Assembly: GCA_024743095.1 (NCBI GenBank) | Contig: JANSXF010000001.1 | Coordinates: 1 to 64,000, forward strand | Direction of reading: 5' to 3' | From: Flavobacteriaceae bacterium | Lineage (GTDB): Bacteria; Bacteroidota; Bacteroidia; Flavobacteriales; Flavobacteriaceae | DNA: 64,000 bases | In this document: positions 53,020 through 62,460 of the stretch, piece after piece | Layout: each line of letters begins with the position of its first letter | Position numbering within the stretch: position 1 is the stretch's first letter | Program-made: the position numbers and the translations under genes | The notes under the pieces: generated by a model | The model's input: the letters and a program-made list of their open reading frames with translations, nothing else | Database searches by the model: none | What the model was told of the DNA's origin: nothing

Positions 53020-55008
53020 ATGAAATTTCAGGTAGTTTCCGACTTTAAGCCGACGGGGGACCAACCCGAGGCCATTCGACAATTGGTAGAGGGCATTGAT
53101 TCCAAGGCCCAACATCAAACCTTGCTCGGTGTCACCGGGTCCGGGAAAACGTTTACCGTTGCCAATGTGGTGGAATCTGTTCAGAAGCCCACCTTGGTAC
53201 TGGCCCATAACAAGACCCTGGCGGCACAATTATATTCGGAATTCAAGCAGTTTTTTCCAAACAACGCGGTGGAATATTTTGTATCCTACTACGATTACTA
53301 TCAGCCAGAGGCCTATATCCCCACAAGCGGACTTTATATTGAAAAGGACCTGTCCATAAACGAGGATATAGAGAAATTACGATTGAGTACCACCTCCTCT
53401 CTGCTTTCAGGAAGGCGTGATGTAGTTGTGGTGGCCTCCGTCTCCTGTTTGTACGGTATCGGAAACCCTGTAGAGTTTCAGAAAAACGTCATTACCATTC
53501 ATCGAGACCAAGTTATTTCCAGAACCAAGTTTTTGAAGCAACTGGTGCAAAGCCTGTATGCTCGGACCACGGCAGATTTTAGAAACGGAAACTTTAGGGT
53601 AAAGGGAGATGTAGTGGATGTATTCCCCGGCTATGCGGACCACGCTTTCCGCATTCATTTCTTTGGTGATGAAATCGAAGAAATCGAGGCGTTAGACCCA
53701 TACAACAATAATGTCATCGAGATTTATGACACCCTGAACATCTACCCGGCCAACATGTTCGTTACTTCTCCGGATGTGCTTCAGAATGCCATAAGGGAAA
53801 TTCAGGATGACCTTGTCAAGCAAATAGATTATTTTAAGGAAATCGGTCGGCCGTTGGAAGCAAAACGCCTAGAGGAACGCACCAATTTTGACCTTGAGAT
53901 GATTCGGGAATTGGGTTATTGTTCCGGAATCGAAAATTACTCAAGGTATTTGGACGGTAGAAAACCTGGCACCCGACCTTTCTGTCTGTTGGATTATTTT
54001 CCGGATGACTATTTGATGGTCATAGATGAAAGCCACGTCACCATTCCACAAGTGCATGCCATGTACGGTGGAGACCGTTCGAGAAAGGAGAATTTGGTCG
54101 AATATGGATTCCGTTTGCCAGCCGCCATGGATAACCGTCCATTAAAGTTTGAAGAGTTTGAAGCACTTCAAAACCAAGTGCTATATGTCAGCGCAACTCC
54201 TGCCGACTACGAATTGGAATTGAGCGAAGGGGTTTATGTGGAACAGATTATCCGCCCTACAGGATTGTTGGACCCTATCATCGAGGTTAGGCCCAGTGAA
54301 AATCAAATCGACGACCTGGTAGAGGAGATTCAGCAACGGGTAGAACTGGATGAGCGTACATTGGTCACCACCCTGACCAAACGCATGGCAGAGGAGCTCA
54401 CTAAATATCTTACCAGAATTGATGTCCGTTGTCGCTATATCCATAGTGATGTGGATACCCTGGAACGAGTTGAAATCATGCAAGATTTACGGAAAGGGCT
54501 TTTTGATGTTCTCATCGGTGTGAACCTTTTACGTGAAGGATTGGATTTACCCGAGGTATCTTTAGTTGCCATTTTGGATGCCGATAAGGAAGGTTTTTTA
54601 CGAAGTAACCGCTCCCTGACCCAGACCGTGGGTCGCGCTGCCCGTAACTTGAACGGAAAGGCCATTATGTATGCCGACAAAATCACGGAAAGCATGCAAA
54701 AGACCATTGATGAGACCAATTACCGTAGGGACAAGCAAATGACTTATAACAAGGAAAACAACATTACCCCGATGGCCCTGAAAAAAAATCTGGACAGCGC
54801 GTTGGCAAAAAATTCGGTCTCTACCTATCATTTTCAAAAGGAAGAAATGCGTGCTGTCGAGCCCGACTTAAAATATATTACGGAAGATCAGAAGGAAAAA
54901 CTCATCAGGGAGAAAAGAAAGGCGATGGAAAAGGCCGCCAAGGAGCTCAACTTTATGGAGGCGGCCAAATTACGCGACGAGATAAAAATGCTACAGGAAA
55001 AGGCATAA
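53020..55008 (+). CDS. uvrB: UvrABC system protein B
   Basis: Damage-verifying helicase of nucleotide excision repair. In 662 residues: GVTGSGKTFTVAN Walker A (about 39-46), YYDYYQPEAYIP beta-hairpin, DESHVTIPQVHAMYGG, PAAMDNRPL, and HSDVDTLERVEIM; the UVR domain that binds UvrC is at the C-terminus (EKAAKELNFMEAAKLRDEI). Full-length and conserved. A TerB-like gene is found close by on the other strand. Confidence 0.97.
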   Translation: MKFQVVSDFKPTGDQPEAIRQLVEGIDSKAQHQTLLGVTGSGKTFTVANVVESVQKPTLVLAHNKTLAAQLYSEFKQFFPNNAVEYFVSYYDYYQPEAYIPTSGLYIEKDLSINEDIEKLRLSTTSSLLSGRRDVVVVASVSCLYGIGNPVEFQKNVITIHRDQVISRTKFLKQLVQSLYARTTADFRNGNFRVKGDVVDVFPGYADHAFRIHFFGDEIEEIEALDPYNNNVIEIYDTLNIYPANMFVTSPDVLQNAIREIQDDLVKQIDYFKEIGRPLEAKRLEERTNFDLEMIRELGYCSGIENYSRYLDGRKPGTRPFCLLDYFPDDYLMVIDESHVTIPQVHAMYGGDRSRKENLVEYGFRLPAAMDNRPLKFEEFEALQNQVLYVSATPADYELELSEGVYVEQIIRPTGLLDPIIEVRPSENQIDDLVEEIQQRVELDERTLVTTLTKRMAEELTKYLTRIDVRCRYIHSDVDTLERVEIMQDLRKGLFDVLIGVNLLREGLDLPEVSLVAILDADKEGFLRSNRSLTQTVGRAARNLNGKAIMYADKITESMQKTIDETNYRRDKQMTYNKENNITPMALKKNLDSALAKNSVSTYHFQKEEMRAVEPDLKYITEDQKEKLIREKRKAMEKAAKELNFMEAAKLRDEIKMLQEKA

Positions 55009-55010
55009 AA

Positions 55011-55041
55011 AAACGCGCCCCCGCATATGCAGGAGCGCGCC
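55011..55041 (-). terminator. hsp20 terminator
   Basis: On the minus strand GCGCGCTCCTGC and GCGGGGGCGCG form a GC-rich stem over a short loop, then TTTTTTT. The T-run is on the minus side, so it serves hsp20, not uvrB. Confidence 0.7.
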
Positions 55042-55098
55042 TCAACTAACCAACTAATCCAACCATCATGAAACACCTATAGTTGGTGTTCTAATGTC

Positions 55099-55524
55099 TT
55101 ATGCAATCTCTATAGATCTTTTTGGTTTTGGCAATGCCTCTTGCTTTTTGGGCAATGTCAATTTCAAAACCCCATCCTCGTACTTAGCGTCGATTTTGGA
55201 ACCGTCTACGGTCTCTGGTAATGTAAATGCTCTTTTAAAGGATGAATAGGAAAACTCTTTTCTTGTGTAATTATCGTTGCTTTCCTCATTCTCAGTTTTT
55301 AATTCACTGGAAATAGTCAATACATCATTGTCGATTTCTACTGTAAAATCATCTTTTTTCATCCCCGGAACGGCAAGTTCCAATTCAAATCCTTCTGTAT
55401 TGTCCTTTATGTTGACGGCAGGAATGGAAGTATTCCACTTTTCTGTTCCACCAAACCAGTCAGGATTTACAAAATCATTCATTAAGGATGGAAAAAACAG
55501 GTTATTTCTTTTTACTATACTCAT
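55099..55524 (-). CDS. Small heat shock protein, Hsp20 family
   Basis: A 141-residue holdase chaperone. The alpha-crystallin domain (about 35-130) has PAVNIKDNTEGFELELAVPG and the C-terminal consensus YEDGVLKLTLPKK. The N-terminal 30 residues (VKRNNLFFPSLMNDFVNPDWF) are typical variable sequence. Upstream dyads at 55561-55641 look like control sites. Its terminator is GC-rich and clear. Confidence 0.95.
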   Translation of the reverse strand: MSIVKRNNLFFPSLMNDFVNPDWFGGTEKWNTSIPAVNIKDNTEGFELELAVPGMKKDDFTVEIDNDVLTISSELKTENEESNDNYTRKEFSYSSFKRAFTLPETVDGSKIDAKYEDGVLKLTLPKKQEALPKPKRSIEIA

Positions 55525-55560
55525 GGCGATTCAATTTTAGTTAAACATGTAAATCACCAT

Positions 55561-55580
55561 GTATAGGACAAAACCTATAC
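55561..55580. promoter_or_regulatory. Dyad in the hsp20 leader
   Basis: GTATAGG-ACAAAA-CCTATAC is a perfect 7-bp dyad 37 nt from the hsp20 start on its upstream side. It may be an operator or leader hairpin. Confidence 0.4.
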
Positions 55581-55589
55581 CAACACCAC

Positions 55590-55641
55590 AAACATGTCTT
55601 TTTGACGTGTTTTTGATTTAAAACAATGTCATTTTGACATT
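55590..55641. promoter_or_regulatory. Paired GTC-N5-GAC dyads upstream of hsp20
   Basis: Two related dyads: AAACATGTC-TTTTT-GACGTGTTT (55590-55612) and AATGTCA-TTT-TGACATT (55625-55641), centres 32 nt apart. Both keep a GTC...GAC core. The second touches the stop codon of the TerB-like gene and could instead be its weak terminator. Operator use by a stress regulator is inferred. Confidence 0.45.
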
Positions 55642-56041
55642 AATTATAATATGCTTTGAAGATATTGATAAGCACATCGGGCGGAACAATGTTGTTCGGG
55701 TAGCGGTGCATCACTTCCAACACCTGACTGATAGCGGATGGAGGCAGCCCCATTTTTAATCCGATATTGTATAAAGTGTCTATTTCCTTTTTATGTTGCT
55801 CTTGATCTACATTCATTAACAACATAAGCCTATGGAACTGTACAATCCGTTCTGCCTGGGTTTTTAACCGGACTTTTGGAGATTTTTGTTTGAGGAGACC
55901 ATCAAAAATAGCTTTACTTACACCCAGACTATCGGCCACTTTCAGCAAAAAATCATATTCGGACTGCTTTAGGGAATGGTCCACCCTTGCAAAGACAATC
56001 ATCTCGGAGAGAATGCTCAGTTTTTCCTCATAGCTACCCAT
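55640..56041 (-). CDS. TerB-family (tellurite resistance-like) protein
   Basis: A 133-residue helical protein with the TerB pattern MIVFARVDHSLKQSEYDFLLKVADSLG at 15-40, acidic residues in the first helices that may bind metal, and a C-terminal helix set (MHRYPNNIVPPDVLINIFKAYYN). Despite the nearby uvrB gene, there is no UvrB domain here. The tellurite label is historical; function in flavobacteria unknown. Confidence 0.82.
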   Translation of the reverse strand: MGSYEEKLSILSEMIVFARVDHSLKQSEYDFLLKVADSLGVSKAIFDGLLKQKSPKVRLKTQAERIVQFHRLMLLMNVDQEQHKKEIDTLYNIGLKMGLPPSAISQVLEVMHRYPNNIVPPDVLINIFKAYYN

Positions 56042-56104
56042 AAAATTAGGTTTTTGGTTTGCAACCCTAACTAGATAACTCCAAAACAGTTCATTTTAGT
56101 ACAC

Positions 56105-56132
56105 AAAAAAGCCCTGAAATTCAGGGCTTTTT
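56105..56132. terminator. Bidirectional terminator
   Basis: AAAAAAGCCCTGAA and TTCAGGGCTTTTT form a long near-perfect stem with T-runs on both sides, between the TerB gene and the small exported gene. Confidence 0.85.
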
Positions 56133-56159
56133 CTAACTAACTCAAACAATTCCCGTTTA

Positions 56160-56495
56160 TTAAGCGGTAATACGTACTGGGATTTCGTATACTCTACCCG
56201 GGGCAACATTGGTCAATTGCACCTTTTTGTAGTTTAAACGGCTTTTTACGAAACCTTCCAAAATTTCATCTTTGGTATCTACAGAAAGTACAACCAATTC
56301 ACCTTTTTCGTTGACGATAAATCTAACTTCTGCAGTCAACTCTTTGTAATCGGCATTAAATTCGTTGTCTTTCAACATCTCATAAATCTGACCGGAAAGG
56401 TTGTTGTCCTTTGTAGTTTTTTTCCCTTTTGTTGCAAAAGCACTCATAGTTGCGAACAAAGCCAAAGCAACTGTAACAGTTTTTAAATTTTTCAT
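56160..56495 (-). CDS. Small exported protein (TonB-C-like pattern)
   Basis: A 111-residue protein with a signal peptide (1-21, ending AFA). Mature residues are Lys-rich at the start (KGKKTTKDNN), then VRFIVNEKGELVVLSVDTKDEILEGFVKSRLNYKKVQL, which recalls the alternating strands of TonB C-terminal-type small domains. Function is unknown. Own terminator; well separated from neighbours. Confidence 0.75.
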   Translation of the reverse strand: MKNLKTVTVALALFATMSAFATKGKKTTKDNNLSGQIYEMLKDNEFNADYKELTAEVRFIVNEKGELVVLSVDTKDEILEGFVKSRLNYKKVQLTNVAPGRVYEIPVRITA

Positions 56496-56785
56496 GATTT
56501 TGTTTTTTGATTAAAATTGATGATTAACAATGTGTCAATATTTAGGCTTGATTAAACGTCCTTTTTAATGACACCTCAAAAATAAGACGATAAAAAAACA
56601 TAATTGTTACACTCAATGACGATTTAACAAATGTTTAATGTAGTTGCCATTGTAACAATATCATTAAATCAACCCCTTTCTTTATAAAGAAATCAAAGGA
56701 TGACAAGGAACATATTGAATACGTAGGGAATATTGTTAACAGCCTATAAAAGCACTAAAATTTACAGATGATAACAATGCGGAAT
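56496..56785. other. 290-bp non-coding gap between the exported gene and sucC terminator
   Basis: No plausible ORF. It contains an exact minus-strand -7 box TATTTTTG (56584-56577), about 80 nt before the small exported gene, but no well-placed TTG. The rest is AT-rich with repeated TTGTTA/TAACAA segments; I see no defined RNA or site. Confidence 0.5.
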
Positions 56786-56826
56786 AAAAAAAGGGCAATG
56801 TTAAAAAAACGTTGCCCTTTTTTATT
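56785..56826. terminator. Bidirectional terminator after sucC
   Basis: AAAGGGCAATG and CGTTGCCCTTT pair (one G-T) around a loop of A's, with T-runs on both strands. It ends the sucC transcript on the minus strand. Confidence 0.8.
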
Positions 56827-56841
56827 CTTTATGTGGTAGAA

Positions 56842-58035
56842 CTAGCCCAAAACTTCCTCTACCTTATCTGCCGCTTCTTTAAACTGTACAGCTGAATGTA
56901 CGGCCAAACCTGAGTTATCGATAATTTCTTTCGCCAACTCGGCATTGGTTCCTTGCAACCTTACAATAATTGGCACTTGGATGGCATCACCCATGTTTTT
57001 ATAAGCATCCACAACACCTTGGGCAACACGGTCACAACGAACGATACCTCCGAAGATATTGATAAGGATTGCTTTTACATTTGGATCTTTAAGGATAATA
57101 CGGAAGGCTTCCTCCACCCTTTTGGCATCGGCTGTACCTCCTACGTCCAAGAAATTGGCTGGTTCACCTCCGGCCATTTTTATCAAGTCCATAGTGGCCA
57201 TCGCCAATCCGGCACCGTTGACCATACACCCTACGTTTCCATCCAAATCAACATAGTTCAGGCCAACTTCGCGAGCTTCGACCTCGATCGGGTTTTCTTC
57301 ACGTAGGTCACGCATTTCCGCATAAGCCTTTCTTCTGTAAAGTGCGTTATCGTCAATGGTCACCTTGGCATCAACCGCCATAATTTTATCATCGGAAGTC
57401 TTTAAAACAGGGTTGATTTCAAAAAGACTGGAATCACTCTCAACATATGCCTTGTACAAAGACATCACAAACTTCACCATTTCTTTGAATGCAGCTCCTG
57501 AAAGTCCAAGATTGAAGGCAATTCTTCTGGCTTGGAAAGGCAATAGACCCAATCCCGGGTCTACTTCCTCAGTAAAGATCAGATGTGGTGTTTTTTCGGC
57601 TACTTCCTCAATATCCATACCTCCTTCGGTAGAATACATGATCATGTTTTTTCCTGTCCCTCTATTTAGAAGAACGGACATATAAAATTCACTGGTTTCG
57701 CTGTCACCGGGGTAGTAAACATCCTCGGCCACTAAAACTTGGTGTACTTTTTTACCTTCGGCAGATGTTTGTGGGGTAACCAAGTTCATTCCTATAATGT
57801 TACCTGCCAACTCTTCTACTTCCTTCAAGTTTTTGGCCAGTTTCACACCGCCGCCCTTACCACGGCCACCGGCATGTACCTGCGCTTTGATTACGTGCCA
57901 TCCGGTTCCGGTTTCTTCTGTAAGTTGTTTTGCGGCATCTACCGCTTCTTTGGCGTTGTGGGCAACTATACCCCTCTGGATCCTAACTCCAAAACTCGCT
58001 AAAATCTCTTTTCCTTGATATTCGTGAAGATTCAT
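56842..58035 (-). CDS. sucC: Succinate-CoA ligase, beta subunit
   Basis: TCA-cycle enzyme that couples succinyl-CoA to ATP or GTP. The 397 residues start with MNLHEYQGKEILASFGV, with KAQVHAGGRGKGGGVKLAK in the ATP-grasp part, LFEINPVL metal site, and the C-terminal CoA-ligase domain (NGAGLAMATMDLI, FLDVGGTAD, INIFGGIVRCD). SucD is not in the window, as usual for Bacteroidota, where the two are often apart. Length is normal. Confidence 0.97.
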   Translation of the reverse strand: MNLHEYQGKEILASFGVRIQRGIVAHNAKEAVDAAKQLTEETGTGWHVIKAQVHAGGRGKGGGVKLAKNLKEVEELAGNIIGMNLVTPQTSAEGKKVHQVLVAEDVYYPGDSETSEFYMSVLLNRGTGKNMIMYSTEGGMDIEEVAEKTPHLIFTEEVDPGLGLLPFQARRIAFNLGLSGAAFKEMVKFVMSLYKAYVESDSSLFEINPVLKTSDDKIMAVDAKVTIDDNALYRRKAYAEMRDLREENPIEVEAREVGLNYVDLDGNVGCMVNGAGLAMATMDLIKMAGGEPANFLDVGGTADAKRVEEAFRIILKDPNVKAILINIFGGIVRCDRVAQGVVDAYKNMGDAIQVPIIVRLQGTNAELAKEIIDNSGLAVHSAVQFKEAADKVEEVLG

Positions 58036-58060
58036 CTGTGAATTTACTTTTGTTTGAAGA

Positions 58061-58068
58061 CAAAAATA
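58061..58068 (-). promoter_or_regulatory. -7 box of sucC
   Basis: TATTTTTG on the minus strand, an exact TAnnTTTG, 25 nt before the sucC ATG. The nearest upstream TTTG is 14 nt away, shorter than normal. Confidence 0.4.
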
Positions 58069-58153
58069 GAAAACACCGCTGACAAATTGAAGATGTTAAA
58101 TGATTAATTAAAGATATGCACCTATAAATTGCATCTTTTGTTCCATGGAATCA

Positions 58154-58792
58154 CTACAACTTAAAATCCTGGAAGTCCAAAGGGTCAAAATTTTTGAAAT
58201 GCCCGTTCATTTCGATCACTTCTTTGGTTCGATTCACCTTGTTGAGCACATGGGCCGTTGTCTCCAGATGGGCCTTGATAAAATTCAACCGGTCCGTCTC
58301 TTTGGCCATCAGCAATAATTCATATTCTTGCTCAAAGGAAAGACCCATTTTATGGGCGAGCGAATAACTGTTGAATTGCTTTGGGGATGTTTTGGTAAAG
58401 GGTACGTCCATAATATCATACAGCTCTTCCACTTTTTGAAGCACCTCATTCCTTAAATTTTCGTCGGCATTGTTATCTACATCCAAAAACTCGATCCTCC
58501 CCCCTCCATAAAGTTTTCCCTCCATCTGCTTTTCAAAGCTCAGCACCTTAAAAACTTGACGCGCTACACAGACCACATCCATTTCACCAGTATCATAGGT
58601 ATTCACCACTTCCACCAGCTGTACTTCGGTACCATACGAAATTGAATTGTTGATATAAACCGGAATGCCGAAGGTCATCGCCTCCTTCCTACAATCATTG
58701 ATCAATTGCTTGTAACGATCTTCAAAAATATGTAGCGGCACAGTTTCTCCTGGATAAAATACCGACTGTAATGGGAATAAGGGTAGTTTCAT
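58154..58792 (-). CDS. Lon substrate-binding-domain-like protein
   Basis: A 212-residue protein resembling the N-terminal substrate-binding domain of Lon without the AAA+ or protease parts: KLPLFPLQSVFYPGETVPLHIFEDRYKQLI at the start and a helical second half (LAHKMGLSFEQEYELLLMAKETDRLNFIKAHL). Stand-alone members are common and possibly adaptors. ATG 58792 begins the conserved part; 17 upstream in-frame residues are not conserved. Confidence 0.88.
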   Translation of the reverse strand: MKLPLFPLQSVFYPGETVPLHIFEDRYKQLINDCRKEAMTFGIPVYINNSISYGTEVQLVEVVNTYDTGEMDVVCVARQVFKVLSFEKQMEGKLYGGGRIEFLDVDNNADENLRNEVLQKVEELYDIMDVPFTKTSPKQFNSYSLAHKMGLSFEQEYELLLMAKETDRLNFIKAHLETTAHVLNKVNRTKEVIEMNGHFKNFDPLDFQDFKL

Positions 58793-58904
58793 TGTTGCGG
58801 TTTGCCTAAAAATACACATGAAAACCCAAATCCGCAACTCCAAAAAACCTGAATTGTTTTAAATCAAACAACTTGTTATATTTTGATAAAAATGTTTTAT
58901 TACT

Positions 58905-58934
58905 TGCGTGTATAGGTAACAAGATATAGTTTTG
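58905..58934 (+). promoter_or_regulatory. Promoter of lysA
   Basis: TTG (58905-58907), 19 nt, TAGTTTTG (58927-58934): full consensus match, 18 nt before the ATG at 58953. It overlaps an alternative in-frame TTG start at 58932 and so supports 58953. Confidence 0.65.
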
Positions 58935-58952
58935 CTCAAAATACCGTACAAT

Positions 58953-60191
58953 ATGAATTCTAAGGACTTACTTCAGCTAACCGTGCAATTTGGCGCACCG
59001 CTATATGTTTATGATGCGGATAAGATCACCTCGCAATACAAAAAGCTCACCAATGCTTTTAAGGGCGTATCCAATCTAAAGCTGAACTATGCGGCCAAGG
59101 CCTTGTCGAACGTTAGCATCCTACGTTTGTTGAACAGCCTTGGAAGTGGTCTCGACACAGTATCCATACAAGAAGTGAAATTAGGACTTTTGGCTGGTTT
59201 TAAGCCGGAATCCATCATTTTTACACCTAACGGGGTTTCTTTGGAAGAGATCGAGGAGGCCGCTGCACTTGGGGTTCAAGTGAACATAGACAACCTTTCT
59301 ATTTTGGAACAGTTCGGAAGCAAGCATCCTGACATTCCCGTTTGTATCCGAATCAATCCACACGTTATGGCGGGAGGAAACTCCAATATATCCGTGGGGC
59401 ATATCGATTCCAAATTCGGAATCAGCGTACACCAGATTCCACACCTATTGCGCATTGTGGAATTGACCAACATGAACATCAACGGTATCCACATGCACAC
59501 AGGTAGCGATATTTTGGATATTGATGTATTCCTCTACGCCTCGGAAATACTTTTTGAAACCGCAAAAAATTTCAAGGACTTGGAATTTATCGATTTTGGT
59601 AGTGGATTTAAAGTTCCATATAAAGAAGGTGACATCCAGACCAATGTGGATGAGTTGGGCAAAAAATTGACCAAGAGGTTCAATGAGTTTTGCAAAGAAT
59701 ACGGCAGAGAGCTTACCCTTGCTTTTGAACCGGGTAAATTCTTGGTTAGTGAAGCTGGCTTCTTTTTGGCAAAAGTAAACGTGGTAAAGCAAACTACCTC
59801 TACCGTTTTTGCCAGTATCGATTCAGGTTTCAACCATTTGATAAGACCTATGCTCTATGGGTCCAACCATCAAATTATAAACATTTCCAATCCGAAGGGC
59901 AGGGAGCGTTATTATTCCGTAGTGGGGTACATTTGTGAGACAGACACCTTTGGTAGCAACCGTAGAATCAACGAAATATCCGAAGGGGATATCCTTTGCT
60001 TTAAAAATGCAGGTGCCTATTGTTTCACCATGGCAAGCAATTACAACTCTAGATACAGGCCTGCAGAGGTGCTTTGGTATCAGGGAAAAGCGCATTTAAT
60101 CAGAAAAAGAGAAACTTTTGATGATATCTTGAACAATCAAGTTGATGTGAAGGAGCTTTTTGAACCATCAAAAAAGCAAACCGTAAAGTAG
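58953..60191 (+). CDS. lysA: Diaminopimelate decarboxylase
   Basis: Last step of lysine synthesis, decarboxylating meso-DAP with PLP. From ATG 58953 it has 412 residues: the N-terminal barrel with LNYAAKALSN, in which Lys binds PLP (about 45-54), IHMHTGSDIL, EPGKFLV, and the C-terminal sheet with IRPMLYGSNH, CETDTF, and NAGAYCFTMASNYNSR near the end. Length normal. The pathway gene dapD is elsewhere in the window. Confidence 0.95.
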   Translation: MNSKDLLQLTVQFGAPLYVYDADKITSQYKKLTNAFKGVSNLKLNYAAKALSNVSILRLLNSLGSGLDTVSIQEVKLGLLAGFKPESIIFTPNGVSLEEIEEAAALGVQVNIDNLSILEQFGSKHPDIPVCIRINPHVMAGGNSNISVGHIDSKFGISVHQIPHLLRIVELTNMNINGIHMHTGSDILDIDVFLYASEILFETAKNFKDLEFIDFGSGFKVPYKEGDIQTNVDELGKKLTKRFNEFCKEYGRELTLAFEPGKFLVSEAGFFLAKVNVVKQTTSTVFASIDSGFNHLIRPMLYGSNHQIINISNPKGRERYYSVVGYICETDTFGSNRRINEISEGDILCFKNAGAYCFTMASNYNSRYRPAEVLWYQGKAHLIRKRETFDDILNNQVDVKELFEPSKKQTVK

Positions 60192-60245
60192 GCACAAGGC
60201 CTTATTAGACTGTTAAAGGCAATACTTTTTTGGCACAATTTTCGT

Positions 60246-60253
60246 TAGTTTTG
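60246..60253 (+). promoter_or_regulatory. -7 box upstream of the thioredoxin-fold gene
   Basis: TAGTTTTG, an exact TAnnTTTG, 37 nt before the ATG at 60291. The nearest TTG is 13 nt upstream, too close for a standard -33. Confidence 0.4.
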
Positions 60254-60290
60254 TATTGATACGACGACAATTACGTCAAAAACCAAGACT

Positions 60291-60806
60291 ATGCGCTCAA
60301 TTTTTACCCAAATCAGCTTACTTTTTCTAGTATTCACCAGTGTTAGCGTTCAAGCCCAAGATATTAATTGGATATCCTGGGAAGAGGCCGTTGAACTATC
60401 CAAAACGGACACCAAACCCAAGAAAATCTTTGTGGATGTTTATACGGACTGGTGCGGATGGTGCAAAAAAATGGATCAAAACACCTTTCAGAACCCTGAA
60501 GTATCCAAATACATGCAGGACAACTTTTATATGGTAAAAATGGACGCTGAAGGCAAAGACCCAATTGTATATCAAGGCAAGACCTTCAAGTATGTTCCAT
60601 CGGGAAGAAGAGGCTACCACGAGCTGGCAGCGGCACTTTTGCAAGGAAAAATGAGCTATCCGACGGTTGTTTTCTTGGATGAATCCCTAAATATGTTGTC
60701 TCCCGTTCCCGGTTATCAACAGGTGGAACCTTTTATGCAGATTGCCAAATATTTTGGTGACAACATTTACAAGGATAAAGATTGGCAAAGCTACGCTGGG
60801 AAATAA
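60291..60806 (+). CDS. Exported thioredoxin-fold protein with CGWC site
   Basis: A 171-residue exported protein (signal peptide 1-22, ending VQAQ). The active site DWCGWCKKMD near 50-59 is followed by NTFQNPEVSKYMQDNFYMVKMDAEG, and YPTVVFLDESLN holds the cis-Pro after it. Such DUF255-like/thiol-disulfide proteins reduce or oxidise envelope protein thiols. Partner proteins are not nearby. Confidence 0.9.
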   Translation: MRSIFTQISLLFLVFTSVSVQAQDINWISWEEAVELSKTDTKPKKIFVDVYTDWCGWCKKMDQNTFQNPEVSKYMQDNFYMVKMDAEGKDPIVYQGKTFKYVPSGRRGYHELAAALLQGKMSYPTVVFLDESLNMLSPVPGYQQVEPFMQIAKYFGDNIYKDKDWQSYAGK

Positions 60807-60834
60807 AATTCCCCAGCCGCTTTTATCTTATTTG

Positions 60835-62307
60835 TTATCTACTATAGTTCGGACTTTCTTTGGTGATGGTCACGTTATGCGGGTGACTTTCGTGAATTCC
60901 GCTGGATGTGATCTTTACAAACCGGGCATTGTTTTTCAGTGCCTCGATGTCTCCAGCACCACAATATCCCATACCGGCACGCAGTCCACCAATAAATTGA
61001 TGCATACTCTCCACCAACTCACCTTTGTACGGCACACGCCCAACAATACCTTCTGGAACCAGTTTTTTAATGTCGTCCTCGACATCTTGGAAATAACGGT
61101 CCTTACTACCTTGTTTCATAGCCTCAACAGAACCCATTCCTCGGTAGGATTTAAACTTACGCCCTTCATAAATAATGGTCTCGCCCGGAGATTCTTTGGT
61201 CCCGGCCAATAATGACCCCAACATTACGGTATCAGCTCCAGCGGCCAAGGCCTTTGGAATATCTCCCGTATAGCGGATTCCGCCGTCGGCAATAACAGGG
61301 ACTCCCGTTCCTTTTAATGCTGCGGAAACCTCCAAAACTGCTGAGAACTGTGGAAAACCTACTCCTGCCACCACTCGGGTAGTACAAATGGAACCAGGCC
61401 CAATACCAACTTTTACGGCGTCCGCACCAGCTTCAACCAGGTATTTGGCTGCTTCGGCCGTGGCAATGTTACCTACCACAACTTCTAATTCCGGAAAGGA
61501 TTTCTTGACCTCTTTTAAGATGCTGACAACACCTTTGGTGTGTCCGTGAGCGGTATCTATAATGATGGCATCCACACCCGATTTTACCAACGCTCCGGCG
61601 CGGTCTACGGCATCTGCAGTAACCCCGATGGCAGCAGCTACGCGCAAACGACCGTATTGGTCCTTATTGGCAATGGGTTTTTGGGTAAGCTTGGTAATAT
61701 CCCTGAACGTAATCAATCCGATAAGTTCTTCCTTATCGTTGACCACAGGCAATTTTTCGATTTTATTTTCTTGGAGGATGACCTCGGCTTGTTGCAGGGA
61801 CGTTCCTTCGCCTACAGTGACCAAGTTCTCCGATGTCATTACTTCAGATATCGGTCTATCATCGTTCTTTTCAAAACGAAGATCTCGGTTGGTTACAATT
61901 CCAATAAGCTTTTTATTGTCATCAACAATGGGAATACCCCCGATACTGTGCTCCTTCATGCTCGCTTTGGCATCGCGCACAAAAGAATTGAGAGGAAGCG
62001 TCACTGGATCCATGATCATGCCACTCTCGGCACGCTTCACCTTCCGGACCTTCAACGCCTGTTGCTCAATGGTCATGTTTTTGTGCAAAACACCAATACC
62101 CCCTTCCCTGGCCATCGCAATAGCCATTCGGGACTCGGTTACGGTATCCATGGCCGCAGAAACAATCGGCACATTTATGGTAATGTTCTTGGTAAATTTT
62201 GATTGAATATTTACTTCTCGGGGAAGTACTTCGGAGTATGCCGGCACAAGAAGAACGTCGTCGTACGTAAGTCCTTCTCCAACAATTTTGTTCTGGTGAG
62301 CTTCCAT
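60835..62307 (-). CDS. guaB: IMP dehydrogenase
   Basis: Oxidises IMP to XMP, committing to GTP. The 490 residues carry the TIM barrel with two inserted CBS motifs (about 95-205: [21 protein letters not shown]), the catalytic loop [24 protein letters not shown], and [15 protein letters not shown] with the flap [10 protein letters not shown]. Complete and normal in length. Confidence 0.97.
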   Translation of the reverse strand: MEAHQNKIVGEGLTYDDVLLVPAYSEVLPREVNIQSKFTKNITINVPIVSAAMDTVTESRMAIAMAREGGIGVLHKNMTIEQQALKVRKVKRAESGMIMDPVTLPLNSFVRDAKASMKEHSIGGIPIVDDNKKLIGIVTNRDLRFEKNDDRPISEVMTSENLVTVGEGTSLQQAEVILQENKIEKLPVVNDKEELIGLITFRDITKLTQKPIANKDQYGRLRVAAAIGVTADAVDRAGALVKSGVDAIIIDTAHGHTKGVVSILKEVKKSFPELEVVVGNIATAEAAKYLVEAGADAVKVGIGPGSICTTRVVAGVGFPQFSAVLEVSAALKGTGVPVIADGGIRYTGDIPKALAAGADTVMLGSLLAGTKESPGETIIYEGRKFKSYRGMGSVEAMKQGSKDRYFQDVEDDIKKLVPEGIVGRVPYKGELVESMHQFIGGLRAGMGYCGAGDIEALKNNARFVKITSSGIHESHPHNVTITKESPNYSR

Positions 62308-62308
62308 T

Positions 62309-62338
62309 GCAATTACGGATTAATTGCGTGCAAATATA
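62309..62338 (-). promoter_or_regulatory. guaB promoter box and dyad
   Basis: TATATTTG on the minus strand (62338-62331) is an exact TAnnTTTG. Between it and the start codon lies a perfect 7-bp dyad GCAATTA-CGGAT-TAATTGC (62309-62327), which would fall in the 5' leader or over the transcription start. Confidence 0.45.
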
Positions 62339-62460
62339 CCACTAATTTATTGGATTACCTCGCCGTGCCCATGTTACATTTTTTTCGACTTCCGGAATTT
62401 TTGTTCAATTATTTAGAATCATTCTATATAATTATTATCTTTAGGGTTCAAATCTTTTTT

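Noticed and set aside
55640..56041. UvrB-like annotation for the TerB protein
   Set aside because: Neither helicase nor UVR motifs are present; only TerB-like helices.
62203..62460. Longer start for the DUF6686 gene
   Set aside because: The upstream part is antisense of guaB and its promoter; homology begins at about 62461.
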